From contig NC_020166.2 in NCBI RefSeq assembly GCF_000224145.3, forward strand, positions 8,146,050 through 8,210,049: a DNA stretch of 64,000 bases, given 5' to 3'. Source of the DNA: Ciona intestinalis (lineage: Eukaryota; Chordata; Ascidiacea; Phlebobranchia; Cionidae). The notes below the pieces were generated by a model. The model searched no databases. It saw only the letters and a program-made list of their open reading frames with translations, and had not been told where the DNA came from. A program made the translations under genes and the position numbers. Position 1 is the stretch's first letter; each line of letters opens with the position of its first letter. Below are positions 33,901-45,253 of the stretch, in pieces.

Positions 33901-36900
33901 ATAAAACAGGATGGAATTTTTAATGGATAAATGTAATTTGCTTTATCCTCGTGTAGTCTGAAAATGACAGTCATTATAACGCAAGTGTTCCTTTTCATAC
34001 ACCTTGCGGCTGCTTCCAAAAGATACAATCCCGATACCCGTCTATTACTTTTTTTTGTTTTGAGGATATTGTATGCATGACAATTTAGACAACTTATTAC
34101 TGTCCATTTTGACTCCAATATTTACTAACTAATGTGGTGCAGAAAATTCCAAGATACACCTGTCTACCCTGCCACCGAAAGTTTGGCTGGTATACCATGG
34201 GTGCTGGGTGTTTGTGAAAATAGACCAATATGCGAAACATTGATTAAAGCTAAACGGTTTCATTTTAACAGAAAACCAGATGTGGGGGTACAAGATCTGC
34301 TTACAAGCGATTGCTCATACACACCCTGCTCTGTGCAGTGATGATCTGGACATTCAAGTGGAGAAGCTAAAAACCTCAGCCAGCGAAATGCAAAGGTTAG
34401 TGTTTAGACTTTAAACTTTTGACTTTTGAATGTTATTTCAATGAAATTTTGTCTCTTCGGTCACGATTACCAAGAACAGGAAAGTTTACAAAAATTTAAA
34501 TTCTTGTGTGGTAACGGTAAATCAACAGTTGTTAAAACACGCTTATGGATAAAACAGAAAAAAATGTTGTTTTAAATTAAAGACCTAACCGTTACACTCT
34601 ACAAACAGTACAATGTAAAAATATAAACAACATTTTATTTTAAAGTTCTAACCAAAAGAAATAACAATTTCTAATAACGGTTTGGGAATCAACAGCAAAA
34701 CGACAGTCGTTAAAAAANNNNNNNNNNNNNNNNNNNNNNNNNNNNNNNNNNNNNNNNNNNNNNNNNNTAGAAGGATCCCCAAATGGTTTATCAGTGTGTA
34801 AAATGTTCCAATGGTGTTTTAAATGGTTGAAACTGGAACATTGTGGGCTTTGATAAGAGGCTAAGATCATATGTTTTATTTCCCCAGGTCTAAACCCTAA
34901 ATCAACCCTCAACCTGTTTGTAAAGGCATCTGTGTCTATACAAACAAACGGAGTCAAAGTATATTGCAAACACCGCATTAATCAATGAGGTTCCCTATGT
35001 TTGACAACCAGAAACATAACATAACTATATTATAGCAACGACCCCCAAATTTTTACTTTAAAAAAAATATAAATAAACTGTAAACACTGGTCCAGTAGGC
35101 AGTAACATGACCATATTTATTCACAGGTTTGGTTGAAAGACATTGCCTCATATCTTAACATAAACATTACATGTCCTGAAGATAATACAGACCTAACTAA
35201 ACAAGAATTCGACTACCCTATTTGCAAAGCATCTAGTGTAAGTAAAAAAATCTGTTGCTTTTACTGTATTAGGGTTTTATTTTCACACGCTTTTAATTGT
35301 CATTTTTACCTCTAGTAGTTTTTACCCCTTGCTTTTAACGCCTGTTGAGAATGCTGCTAACCCCCTTTCTCTTCTTGTTTTTATTTATTTAATCTTCTTT
35401 CTGTATTTAAACAGGCAAATGAAAATTAGTGTTACATTATATTTATATCACATTTTGTCTGGCACCGTTGCAAAGTGGTTAGCAGGCCTGCTTCTAACCC
35501 AGAGGTAATGGGTTCAAGGCTTATCTTTTAACTGCAATTACTCCAACTCAGTGGTCACTAATGGGTTGTCCAAATTATAAGCCATACATAAAGAAAAAAG
35601 TCCCAAAAATAACCACCCACAAAGTAACATACATGGTAACTCGTAAGCTGGCACAAGGTGTATGAAACATAACACCTGTGTTATAACTGTCGTTTTTCCG
35701 GCCACGCAAGGATACAGTAAGTTTATGCATCTATTAATAATAATGACTTTTTCTAAATTTCCAGGCCACCCATCAGACTCTTATCCGAGTTTTTGGTAAA
35801 GAAGTCAGTGAGAAAGTGGTGCCTCTTATATTCCAATACTGTCTAACTAAAATGCTAGAATGTATTGCACGCAGTAAGTAAAGTGTTTTGTTTTGTTGTA
35901 GAATACCATACATGCAGTGGCACAGACATAAAGAAATAAGAAGTAGTTTCAAAAAAAAAACAATATTATTTTCTTTTCCTTTTTTAAAAAAGAAAAGGGG
36001 GGTCGTGACCACCCCTGCATTAAAAAAGTACTGCCTAAAAGGATCATAATTTGTTTATTAGTTTGATAGTTCCATACTCTTTTTGCATATGCACATTAGC
36101 ACATATATATGATAGTTTAACTGTAATGATGTACTATGAATTTGAATTTTATCTTTATCTTATGATAAGCTTTGCAAATGTGGCAAACTTGTTAAAATGA
36201 AAGCTGAACATAGATAGTTAAATGTATATTTTTCCATAAAAAGGGTTGGAACTTTAAAGGAATTAATGTAACTTACTTTATCCTTGTGCGGCCGGAAAAT
36301 GTGGTATAACATGGGTGTTCTGTTTCAAACACCTTGTGTCCTCTTAGGAGAGATAAAATCTTGTCTATTATTTTGGGTATTGCTAACAATTTAGACAACC
36401 CATTAGTGTCCACTTTGGCTCGCATGTTTACTAACTAATGTGGTGCAGAAAAATTCAGCAATGGCCTGTCCACCCTGCCCTCCAAGGTTTAGCTGCTATA
36501 CCATGTGTGCTGGGTGTCTGTGAAAATGGACCCAATGTGTAAAACATTTATGAAACGGATTCAATTTAACAGAAAACCAGATGTGGGGTTACAAGATCTG
36601 CTTACAAGCGATTGCTCATACACACCCTGCTCTGTGCAGTGATGATCTGGACATTCAAGTGGAGAAGCTAAAAACCTCAGCCAGCGAAATGCAAAGGTTA
36701 GTGTTTAGACTTTAAACTTTTGACTTTTGAATGTTATTTCAATGAAATTTTGTCTCTTCGGTCACGATTACCAAGAACAGGAAAGTTTACAAAAATTTAA
36801 ATTCTTGTGTGGTAACGGTAAATCAACAGTTGTTAAAACACGCTTATGGATAAAACAGAAAAAAATGTTGTTTTAAATTAAAGACCTAACCGTTACACTC

Positions 36901-39900
36901 TACAAACAGTACAATGTAAAAATATAAACAACATTTTATTTTAAAGTTCTAACCAAAAGAAATAACAATTTCTAATAACGGTTTGGGAATCAACAGCAAA
37001 ACGACAGTCGTTAAAAAACGCCATAGATAAAAGATGTGGGAAACAGCGTCAATTAAAAACCATGACTCTTCACCCAAAATATATGTTTTAAAACTGTTAA
37101 ATTATCTATAAGAAGTTTTTATGCTTTTTAGGTGCCTTGCTTTGGTTTGGGCATTGGGACAAGTTGGCTTGAAGGACATGAGATGTGGAATGAAAGGTAA
37201 ACAAAAATGAAACTAAAGCACTTATATTTTGATTTTTTGGACCTTTTTGCCTGTTATGTATTTGGTAGCCCTGACTGTATTTCTTTACACAACCCAACAA
37301 AAATAATCCTACTCTGTGAGCACCAGATCAGGGTTAGACTGACAGAATTTATTACAGTTACTTATAATAAGATGTCATGGTAATACATGACGTCTGTGCT
37401 GTAAGGTACACAAATTGTGTTGGTATGCTCATTTAGTTGCTATGTCATATCATACCTTAGTGTGGTTTTTACCATTGAGATAAAAATCTCACTTTTAAAC
37501 AGAGTTAGATAATCAAATAAAAGCTAAATCATTTTCACTATTTTGGGGTAAAGTGAAGCAGAATAAAATTTTTCTTTTATTTTCCCGTAAAATTCCCCCG
37601 AAAATAACACATTTGAAAAGCACCATATGCACAATATAACTTCTAAATTCACTAATTTTTTCAGTTTGGCTGCAACTACTGTTACCAAACCTTGAAAAAA
37701 AGAAGCTTGCGCCCTACACAATGTACTACGTTGAAAGAATTGTGAAGAAAACCAAACAAAATCCTGCCCAAAGTCTTTCCGGTTGTTTAAATCCTGGACA
37801 ATTTGTTGAAATAACTCGTTACGCAACTGGAAATTCTCAGTGAGTTCATTTCAAAATATTTTTAATCCTACTAAAAACAAATACCTTCTTGATAAAAACA
37901 CCCATCTTAAACGAGTAATAGAATAGTTATACCACAAATTTACACCAATATCTTGAACATAGAGTAAGGTGGAGAAGATGGGTCACCTTTTTTAAATTAT
38001 TTTCTACAACAATATAATATGAAAAAACAAGAACTTTATCACACCACAAATTTTCACCAAAATCTTGAACATATTAAAACATAGTAAGGTGGGGGATGGG
38101 GGAAGATAAAACACCTTTTCATTCTATTTTCTTGTCTCATTTGGTAGTAAACAAAGAACATTCAAAGAATTATAAAACCATATCCTCATGACTCCCACAG
38201 ACCGTTGTTAATTGTTTAAAACACGATCAGGATATTTGGATATTATGTGCTAACTGCTAAGTGTCCCGTCTCTCCCCACCCTACTATATTACTCATACTC
38301 CACTCTTAACTATTATATATTTGTAAAAGAAACCTTTTATAGAAGTAAAACAATTGCTGATACTGTACATTTAGTTCATGTGATGATGCAGTCATTTTGC
38401 TGTGCTGTTATTATATACCCATTAATCCATATATATATATATATAACATTGTACATTTGCACCTAATATGCAATACTATCTGGATGAGTAAGTATTTTAT
38501 GCCACTATAGCTTTTTGTATGTAAATGACCATTTTAAGACCTAAATGAGTTAATGTTCTTTATATCGACTATTTAGATATGCAGCGAAGTTAACAATATA
38601 TTTAATAAAAAAATACCCTACAAAGTGACATACTTGGTAACTCTTTGGCTGGCATGAGGTGTGTCACAAACTTATGCTGCCATTGTATTATATGTTTTAT
38701 TATCTGTATATTTCGTGCGCGTTGGTTTTTGGGCCGTTCTATAGATTTATCTGGAACGATAATTACGTATTGGAGAAGTCGTGGAACATAACTGCGAGGT
38801 CTGGAACTAAACGAAACATTCCTGCTGTTACGTATCCAGACGCTGCAGTTCCTGTTCTTTCTTTGTTTCTATGTTTTTGCGCCGTGTGGCTGCTGCGTGT
38901 ATAAGCGTGTTGTGATTCGTAGTAGATAAGAGACAAGAGAAGGAATAAGAGAATAATAAATAAGATACATGAGATTCGAGAGTGAACTAAATTCGTTGAG
39001 TGCTGCCCAAGTTTCGTGTTGTTGGGAATACGAGAAACAGGCACAACGTTTTAGCTACGGTGAAATAATGGGACCAGCTTCAAGACGCCTTCGATAGTTA
39101 ATTCCAACTAAGAATCCATTCCCACGCGTAAAAACGTGACAAGGTGTATAAAACAGAACACCCTTAACAACTACCGTTTTCTGGCCATGCTAGGATCAAG
39201 CAAGCTAGATTCGTTTAGAATCGTTTAATTTTAATCTAAACATTTATATTCCACAGAATAAAAGATCGTATGTCTGAAGTATTTCCACTTTTTCGCCAAC
39301 TCATAATTCACAACAACGCCATGAAAAGACAATTTTTCAACCATTTCCTCACCATGTCACACGTGGTATGTAAACAATAGTACACTTCCTATAGTAGTGT
39401 TATGGGTCTATGGCTGTGGTACAGGTTTTACACAATAGAAGTTGTGATTAGTTAGAAATAAATACTGTTAAAGGGGCAATACAATATTAAAATTTGTGTA
39501 TAAAACCTGCAAAATGACAGAATATTTGATTTCATGCTGATTACTATTTAATAACAGATAACTAAAATTAAAGGGGCATACCGACTTAAATGGAAAATTG
39601 TATATGGATAAAAATGCTCAAATGTGATCTAAAGGTACCATCAAATTTCAATTAATGAAACAGTTTCTGAAAATGATGTGTGTCGCAAATCCAGCTTCGT
39701 TTTTTGAAAATATGATGGTACCTTAAGATCACATTTGAGCATCTCTATCCATATACAAATGGTATTTTTTCCCTGCTATGTCTCTTTAACTTTGATTATC
39801 TGTTATTAATAGTAATAAGCATGCAGTCAGAAAGAATTCTGTCATTTTGCAGATTTAAACAGTTATTGGCATTTAACTGAAACCGTAACTTTGAATTTAG

Positions 39901-42900
39901 GACAAAATTTACACAACAAAAAACATTGAAAGAATTGTATAACCGGATAATAAGAACTCTAAAATAGCGGTATTAATTTTTTAAAACACGATTGTGGTAT
40001 TTAGATATTGTCTCCAAAAGGCGTCCCATATTACCCCGATTTAATACTTTTAAAGGTAAAAAAGAATTATATTGTGTTAACAGAATGAAGCTGTCATGGG
40101 TAAAATGGTTGAGATCTGCATGGAGTGTTTACGAGATGATGCACATTGCTTTACAATATGGAGGGAAAAATATAGCAGTTCCTTTCCCAGTTCAAAGTAA
40201 TATTAATTTTTTTTTTATGTTAAAAAAAGTTGCTAAAATGGGTGGAAAAAAATAAGTTGTAAAAAATATGGAACTCAAAAGCGAGCAGCATGAATAAATG
40301 AATGTTACTTGTTTTGGCCTTTTGTGGCAGGGCAACAACAGTCCTTATAACACTGGTATTGCGTTTCATAGACCTTGTTCTGCTTTAAAGTTTACTGAAT
40401 AACTTTGTGAATGATCATTCTTTTAGCACAACATAAAAATATAAATAATTTTTTTTTTTTTTTTTGTATAATTTGTGTTTTAATTTTTTTTTTTTTTTTT
40501 TTACAATGTAAATGGTAAATTGATATAAACACTTGCATATAATAATTATTTTTTAAATAAATATTATATATAATTTTTTTTTAAATATCTATGTTAAGTT
40601 TTAATTATCCATGTTTTAGTTAGCAATTTTAACAATGTAAAATACCACATTAAACTGTACAAACCCCCTGTGTTCACAGACTTCTGCTGACTGAGTTACA
40701 CAACAGACGTCCTGGTGTTTTAACGGAGATGCCACGTGTTCCGTTCGAAGACGCAGTTCGTTATTTCAGGAACATAAACAGTGAAGCAGCCACAAAGTCT
40801 GACTCGCTTACTTCAAAACCTGAGTTTGCAACTATTCGCAATATATGCGAGGTTAGTGATGTAATCGTATGATGTGGTCAAAATAAAAGGGTGGGGTAAG
40901 ATGAGACAAGGGTGGGGTAATATGAGACTGTATTTTTTATTTATTCTCGGCTAATATCCCATATTATAAAAAGAGGATAAGATGGGACTGCAGACGGGGG
41001 CAATTTGCAACACTTTCTTTTTCTTTTATCGTCCTATTTGGTAGTAAACCAATAATATTTGAAGATTTATATGACTATAGCCCTGTGAATCTGAAAGAGC
41101 ATTGTTAATTGTTCAAATACAATCATAAAATATGGGATTTTGGTGCTAGCTGTATTCCTCTTACCCCACAATACTATATCATAGCAATTAGCAATTCTAA
41201 ATATGTAAGAATCACAGGGGTGGAAATGAAGTGAAATGTTTACCTTTGCATGGCAAACAATAACAGTCATAATAACATAAGTGTTATGTTTCATACACCT
41301 CATACCAGCTTACGAGTTATTATGTTTGTAACTTTGTAGGTCAAAATTTTCATGTATGAGTGACAACAACAAAAAAAACTCTTTAAGCATTTGCTGTTAC
41401 ATGTTTTTCCCTAAGCCACAATAACCATTGTGCACTGCTGCTAATCTAATGCAAAGGCATATTTCATTTTATTGACACCACAATTTTAAATGACAGACCT
41501 TGTGTGACGATTTCACGGAGCAGAGACAAACAGCCCAACAAAGCACAAAATCTTTTTATTTCTACCTGTTGTTGTCCATGCTCATTATATGCGGCTTGTT
41601 CGTTCTTTACGATGTTAAGTCCCATGGCACTTGGAAGAAATCAGAAACTTACCATTTTCTTAAGAAGAATGGGGTGCTTGACCGTACGCATCAAGCCTGG
41701 ATAAAAACTAAAGTCTACCTTGATGTTGCGAAAAAGTAAGTTAGACTTTTACATAACATGACAAAAATTTTATTAATCTCCTGTAATATAAGATATAATT
41801 CATTATTCTATGTTGGTGAGGTCCCCTGGCGTGGATTCTGGGATTTAGGCCAGGATTGGCCCATTACCCCTATAATTTATTTAAAAGCAAAGAGAAGGAA
41901 TTAGCAGCAAAAAAATTGGGAGTTAGCATGTATGTTACTTTGTGGGTAATTATCCTGGGGGGGGTTAACTTTTTAATGTACGGCTGATAATTTGGACAAC
42001 CCATTAGTGACCACTAGGTTGGAGCAATTGTCGTTAAGTGTCTTGCCCAAGGACACCAAGGACACAATAGTAGCAACGATGAGCCTTAAACCCATTACCT
42101 CTGGGTTACAGGCAGACACTAACCACTTAGCCATGATGCCAGAATACACTTTAACGACCAAATTTTAACAGGTTTGTGCAGACCAAGGCACCAATTTACT
42201 GGGAAAACAGCAAACTTGTTTTAGGACCTTATTTAGTAAAGTTGACAGAAACGGGGAAACTCTGTTGGTCATGGATAGTTGAGGTTGCAAAACCTGTAGT
42301 TTTTTGGATAAGTTTAAAAGTCAATGATGGCTGGATTGTGGTAAGTTGACAGTTTTATATATTAGGGTGGGAAGGAATGGGACGCCTTTTCTTCCTATTT
42401 TTTCGTCTCATTTGATAGTAAACAAACAATGTCTCATTTGGTAGTAAACAAACAACATTTTTTCGAAGTAGGGTGGGGAGGGATGGGACGCCTTTCATCC
42501 TATTTTCTTGTCTCATTTAATAGTAAACAAACAACATTCAAAGAATTATGAAACCGTAGCCCCACGACCCCCATAGACTGTTGTTAATTGTTTAAAACAT
42601 AATCAGGATATTTGGATATTATGTGATAAAGGTGTCCCATCTTTCCCCACCCTATTATATAGTAGGGTGTGGTTAGCTATAGTGGGACTATTATTGGGGT
42701 GAGATGGTTCATGATTTATTTTTATCATGGGTATAACCACCAACTGCCCACATTAGGTAGCAAACAAGTATTTAGAGAATTGTGTGATCGACTTTAAAAG
42801 TAAAACGCTGTTAGAAAATATGGCCGTGCAACAACTGTCATTTTAAATACCACCGCTGTCCTGTTTCATGCACCTCGTGCCAGTTTACAAGTAACCACAT

Positions 42901-43972
42901 ATGTAACTTTAGGTGTAACTTTTTTATTTTGTTTTATTGTATGACATATCAAATATAAATAAAACGTAGGTGCGTTTCTTCATATTTTTTTCAGTTATCC
43001 TCATGGTTGGGCAACGCTGCAAGCATCTGTCTGCTATATCTGGACCAGTTAATCACATACTGCTGGCCGTACTTGGTTTCCTTTTCTGATTACATGTTCG
43101 AATTTTATCACTGGGTGCTTCAAGTTATAAGGTAAATACAGACCGAGGCTTGTACTAAAACCGTGATTGTCCAATTATCCCGCTTAAATACAGCCTCGCG
43201 CATATTTTTAGCGAAAAATTAATCCTATTACTGTCGGTATAGGTTAAGCTACATACACGGTTCAAATTCGTGATGTGATAAAAATATATAGTAGGTTTTG
43301 GTCAGATTGTTCAGTTTTTTCTTTTTTGTTGTCTAATTTGGTAGCAAACAAAGAATATTTAAAGATTTTTTACCCGTATCCCATCGACTAAAAGAGCTTT
43401 GTTAATTGTAAAAAGTCGGATTAGGAAGTATGGGATATTATGTCCCAACGGTATCCATCTTACCCCACCATACCATATGTCAAACTTTCCGATAGTAACA
43501 AATGAACACAATCCCTTTTAATTAAAAACTGGTAAAGTTTTATGTTGTTTTCTGGTACTGTTAGCATTTTTATTGTGTTTTACTCTTTTCTCCTAAATTT
43601 TGTGTTTTTTTCTAAGTTTTCTGCTTTTCGTTTATATATAATAGTTGTAATCGTAAAAGCTTGTAGAAAAAATGAATGAATGAAACTTGTTTTATTCTCA
43701 TGGGTCGGGCACAGACAGTTGTTGTAACATGGCTGTTCTATTTTACTTACTTCATGCCCGCACGAGTTACCACGTATGTAACTTTGTAGTAATTATTTTT
43801 TAATAGTACACTAACATTTTATTTACTGTGCTTTTCTAGCGGTGAAGCCAGTCTGGCAGTGGTTCAAGACACTTTTGTTCAGTTTTGCACCAACGTAGCC
43901 AACAAAGTGAACCTCTTCATACAAAACGTATTCGAAATCGTCAGCAACTACATAGCGCCAAACCAACCATGA
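30682..43972 (+). CDS. TMEM214: TMEM214, ER membrane protein, 16 exons
   Basis: Orthologue of TMEM214, an ER two-pass protein linked in mammals to ER-stress apoptosis via procaspase-4. Exons: 30682-30787, 31181-31279, 31727-31824, 32198-32263, 32665-32775, 33301-33409, 34272-34395, 37132-37196, 37665-37839, 39257-39365, 40084-40196, 40680-40851, 41497-41735, 42172-42341, 42995-43131, 43840-43972; about 674 aa (human 689). Recognised: DKWEVVGNVK start; SIEDAFK (human SLEEALK); WLKDIASYLN (WLKDLASYLN); GYKICLQAI (GYRICIQAI); VWALGQVGL (MWALGQAGF); a hydrophobic segment YFYLLLSMLIICGLFVLY in exon 13; several amphipathic or hydrophobic C-terminal helices. Exons 5-7 occur again at 35127-36696 beyond an assembly gap. 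Exon 14 as written is one base too long: a run of seven T (42300-42306) puts the frame out, while six T would keep it open into exon 15. Confidence 0.92.
30838..30960 (+). repeat. Copy 2 of the dispersed 65-bp repeat plus TA microsatellite
   Basis: 'ggcctgggatttaggcgggt' and 'ggcctattacccc' match the copies at 24770 and 41815; a (TA)n run of about 36 bp follows at 30918-30953. In TMEM214 intron 1. Confidence 0.65.
31472..31672 (+). mobile_element. MITE copy, TMEM214 intron 2
   Basis: Full-length with diverged left end (gtgtaggccgtaaggtaag) and right end 'cttccccaccctgctac'. Confidence 0.8.
31880..32175 (+). repeat. SINE, TMEM214 intron 3
   Basis: B-box-like 'aggttcaaggctcttcg', body, 'acatccatgttataagg' and the 'aagttttatttattcat' tail; nearly complete. 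Confidence 0.8.
33000..33275 (+). repeat. SINE, complete head, TMEM214 intron 5
   Basis: Begins 'ggcaccgttgcaaagtggtt' (A-box-like tRNA head) and 'gggttcaaggcttat' (B box), then body and 3' block. The same insertion recurs at 35460-35735 in the doubled block. Confidence 0.85.
33924..34130 (-). repeat. SINE, reverse, partial
   Basis: Starts with the reverse-complemented tail (taatttgctttatcctcgtg) and runs through 'gcaagtgttccttttcatac'. The copy in the other haplotype block at about 36265-36440 has diverged more than the surrounding exons. Confidence 0.65.
34718..34767. other. Assembly gap (50 N)
   Basis: Exactly 50 N, with the same 2.3-kb sequence on both sides: a sign that two alleles were laid end to end. 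Confidence 0.99.
34781..37018 (+). repeat. Second copy of the TMEM214 exon 5-7 block, probably the other allele
   Basis: Matches 32329-34717 almost base for base, including the intron SINE, with small indels and one region of stronger divergence at about 36230-36560. It ends where the first copy meets the gap (acgacagtcgttaaaaaa). If both copies were in one transcript, exon 7 (phase 2) would join exon 5 (phase 0) and break the frame, so an assembly duplicate is the best reading. Confidence 0.85.
35127..36696 (+). pseudogene. TMEM214: Duplicate TMEM214 exons 5, 6 and 7
   Basis: Copies at 35127-35237, 35765-35873 and 36573-36696. The coding parts appear to match except for a synonymous difference in exon 7 (ggg versus ggt, Gly). 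All splice sites are intact. Listed as pseudogene only because both sets cannot be used together; this copy, next to exon 8, may be the correctly placed one. Confidence 0.7.
38082..38288 (-). mobile_element. MITE copy, TMEM214 intron 9
   Basis: Left end 'tagtaaggtgggggatgggg', right 'ctctccccaccctactata'. A separate left-end fragment (gtaaggtggagaagatggg) lies at about 37964. Confidence 0.85.
38590..39215 (+). repeat. SINE split by an LTR insertion
   Basis: The SINE 3' half runs to 38661 (ggctggcatgaggtg) and resumes at 39142 (aggtgtataaaacagaac). The two parts join cleanly if the inserted element and one target copy are removed. Confidence 0.8.
38662..39141. mobile_element. Solo LTR of an LTR retroelement (fossil)
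   Basis: 480 bp beginning TGTCAC and ending GTGACA, flanked by the 5-bp target duplication 'aggtg' (38657-38661 and 39142-39146). No internal region remains, so it is the usual product of recombination between two LTRs. The intact ends and exact target copies suggest a fairly young insertion, younger than the SINE it interrupts. Family not determined beyond LTR class. Confidence 0.8.
39500..39870. mobile_element. Foldback (long inverted repeat) element
   Basis: Arms of about 150 bp at about 39510-39645 and 39706-39860 are imperfect reverse complements (for example 'tgctcaaatgtgatct' versus 'agatcacatttgagca'; outer 'cctgcaaaatgacagaat' versus 'attctgtcattttgcag'). A 60-bp unpaired centre lies between. 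In TMEM214 intron 10; no coding capacity. Confidence 0.8.
40889..41178 (-). mobile_element. Degraded MITE relative with duplicated end
   Basis: The start 'gggtggggtaagatgagac' is present twice in a row; the family interior follows and it ends 'ctcttaccccacaatacta'. Confidence 0.6.
41215..41340 (-). repeat. SINE fragment, reverse
   Basis: 'gttatgtttcatacacctca' and 'cagcttacgagttatt' are the complement of the SINE 3' half. In TMEM214 intron 12. Confidence 0.65.
41815..41880 (+). repeat. Copy 3 of the dispersed 65-bp repeat
   Basis: 'ctgggatttaggccaggatt' and 'ggcccattacccc'; followed by a block shared with 27040-27130 and 34660-34700. Confidence 0.6.
41925..42150 (-). repeat. SINE, reverse, with tRNA-like head
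   Basis: Complement of body and head: 'acaacccattagtgaccact', 'ttaagtgtcttgcccaagg', 'cattacctctgggtta', 'ctaaccacttagccatga'. Ends 22 bp before exon 14 of TMEM214, so its outer end lies at the branch-point region. Confidence 0.8.
42357..42660 (-). mobile_element. MITE with tandemly repeated left third
   Basis: The left end and first about 100 bp occur twice (42361 and 42470) before a single right half, giving about 300 bp. Confidence 0.8.
42815..42915 (-). repeat. SINE 3' fragment, reverse
   Basis: 'tcctgtttcatgcacctcgt' and 'gccagtttacaagtaacc' are the complement of the SINE 3' block. Confidence 0.6.
43288..43480 (-). mobile_element. MITE copy, diverged
   Basis: Left 'tagtaggttttggtcagatt', right 'ccatcttaccccaccata'; in the last TMEM214 intron. 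A reverse SINE tail follows at 43675-43790. Confidence 0.7.
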
Positions 43973-44316
43973 TACACGCAACTGACAAAGCGTGGTAGGC
44001 ATTTCAGCAAACTAATTTCCTATCCCATTTACAGTATCTTAAATATCATTTATTAGTTAAACAGTTCAAGTATTAAAACGCGTTTTTTATCAGTTAGTTT
44101 CAAATAATCTTAATTTTTTTCTTCTGTGAAATGATTCGGACTTCCAATGCAGTTTCATTGTCAATTTATTCAAGTTTTAACTGTGGTTATGCATTCGATT
44201 TTCTCATGGGTTTCGGCTGGGTATAAGTTTGACTGGTGTTTATAATTGTTCATTTTACTGGGTGTCTGTTTGCGGAGAAACACAATGGAATAGGTATAAG
44301 TTTTGTTGTTGGTCAT

Positions 44317-44509
44317 ATAGTAGCGTGGGGGAAAATGGGACACCTTAGCACATCATATTCGAATATTCTGATTGTGTTTTAAACAATTAACAACAGTCTA
44401 TTGGAGCCTTAAGGATACGGTTTGATAATTCTTTGAAAGTTAATGGTTTGCTATCAAATGGAACGAGAAATAGAATGAAAATGTGTCCCATCTTACCCAC
44501 CCTATTATA
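44317..44509 (+). mobile_element. MITE copy
   Basis: 'tagtagcgtgggggaaaatg' to 'cttacccaccctattata'. Confidence 0.9.
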
Positions 44510-44755
44510 CTATGTTATTTCTAATCATTGCAGCCTCGAAATAAATTAACAATTGGGTATATGAGTTGTCTTTTTTAAATTTTTACGCTAAATTGCTATA
44601 AAAATCGCATTTGGGAAATTTTTAACGTAAAGTTGAACGATTTTTGTATAAAGAAATACAGTAAGGATCTGGTGCTACGAAAATATAACAGACAAAAATC
44701 AAGTCTAACCAATTGTTTAATAAAACATAAACAATGTCATTTAGGCAAACCATAT

Positions 44756-44945
44756 ATAGTGGGGTATAGGGGGAGATGGGACACCATTAGCACATAATAT
44801 CCTCATCGTGTTTTAAACAATTAACAGCGGTGTATGGAAGCCGTGAGGATACGGTTTAACAATTATTTGAATGCTTTTTGTTTACTACAAAATGGGACAA
44901 GAAAATATAAAACAAGGTGTCCCATCTTCCCCCACCCTACTATAT
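44756..44945 (+). mobile_element. MITE copy
   Basis: 'agtggggtatagggggagat' to 'cttcccccaccctactata'. Confidence 0.9.
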
Positions 44946-45065
44946 ACCCTATATTATGCAATTTCTTGGACTCGATTTTTGTCTGTTACGTTTTCGTAGC
45001 ACCAGATCCTGACTTTGTTGTAATGCGGAAATGTTTACATATGATATTATAATGTATATAAAGAA

Positions 45066-45253
45066 CTGTGGGGGAAGATGGGACACCTTTAGCACATTGT
45101 ACCAAAATATCCTGGTCGTGTTTTAAACAATTAACAACGGTCGATGAGAGTTGTAAGGAGACGATTTAATAATTCTTTGAACGTTTATTCTTTACTGTCA
45201 AATGGAACGAGAAAATAGAATAAAAATGTGTCCCATCTTCCCCCACACTATTG
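45066..45253 (+). mobile_element. MITE copy
   Basis: Third same-orientation copy within 1 kb; right end 'cttcccccacactattg'. Confidence 0.9.
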
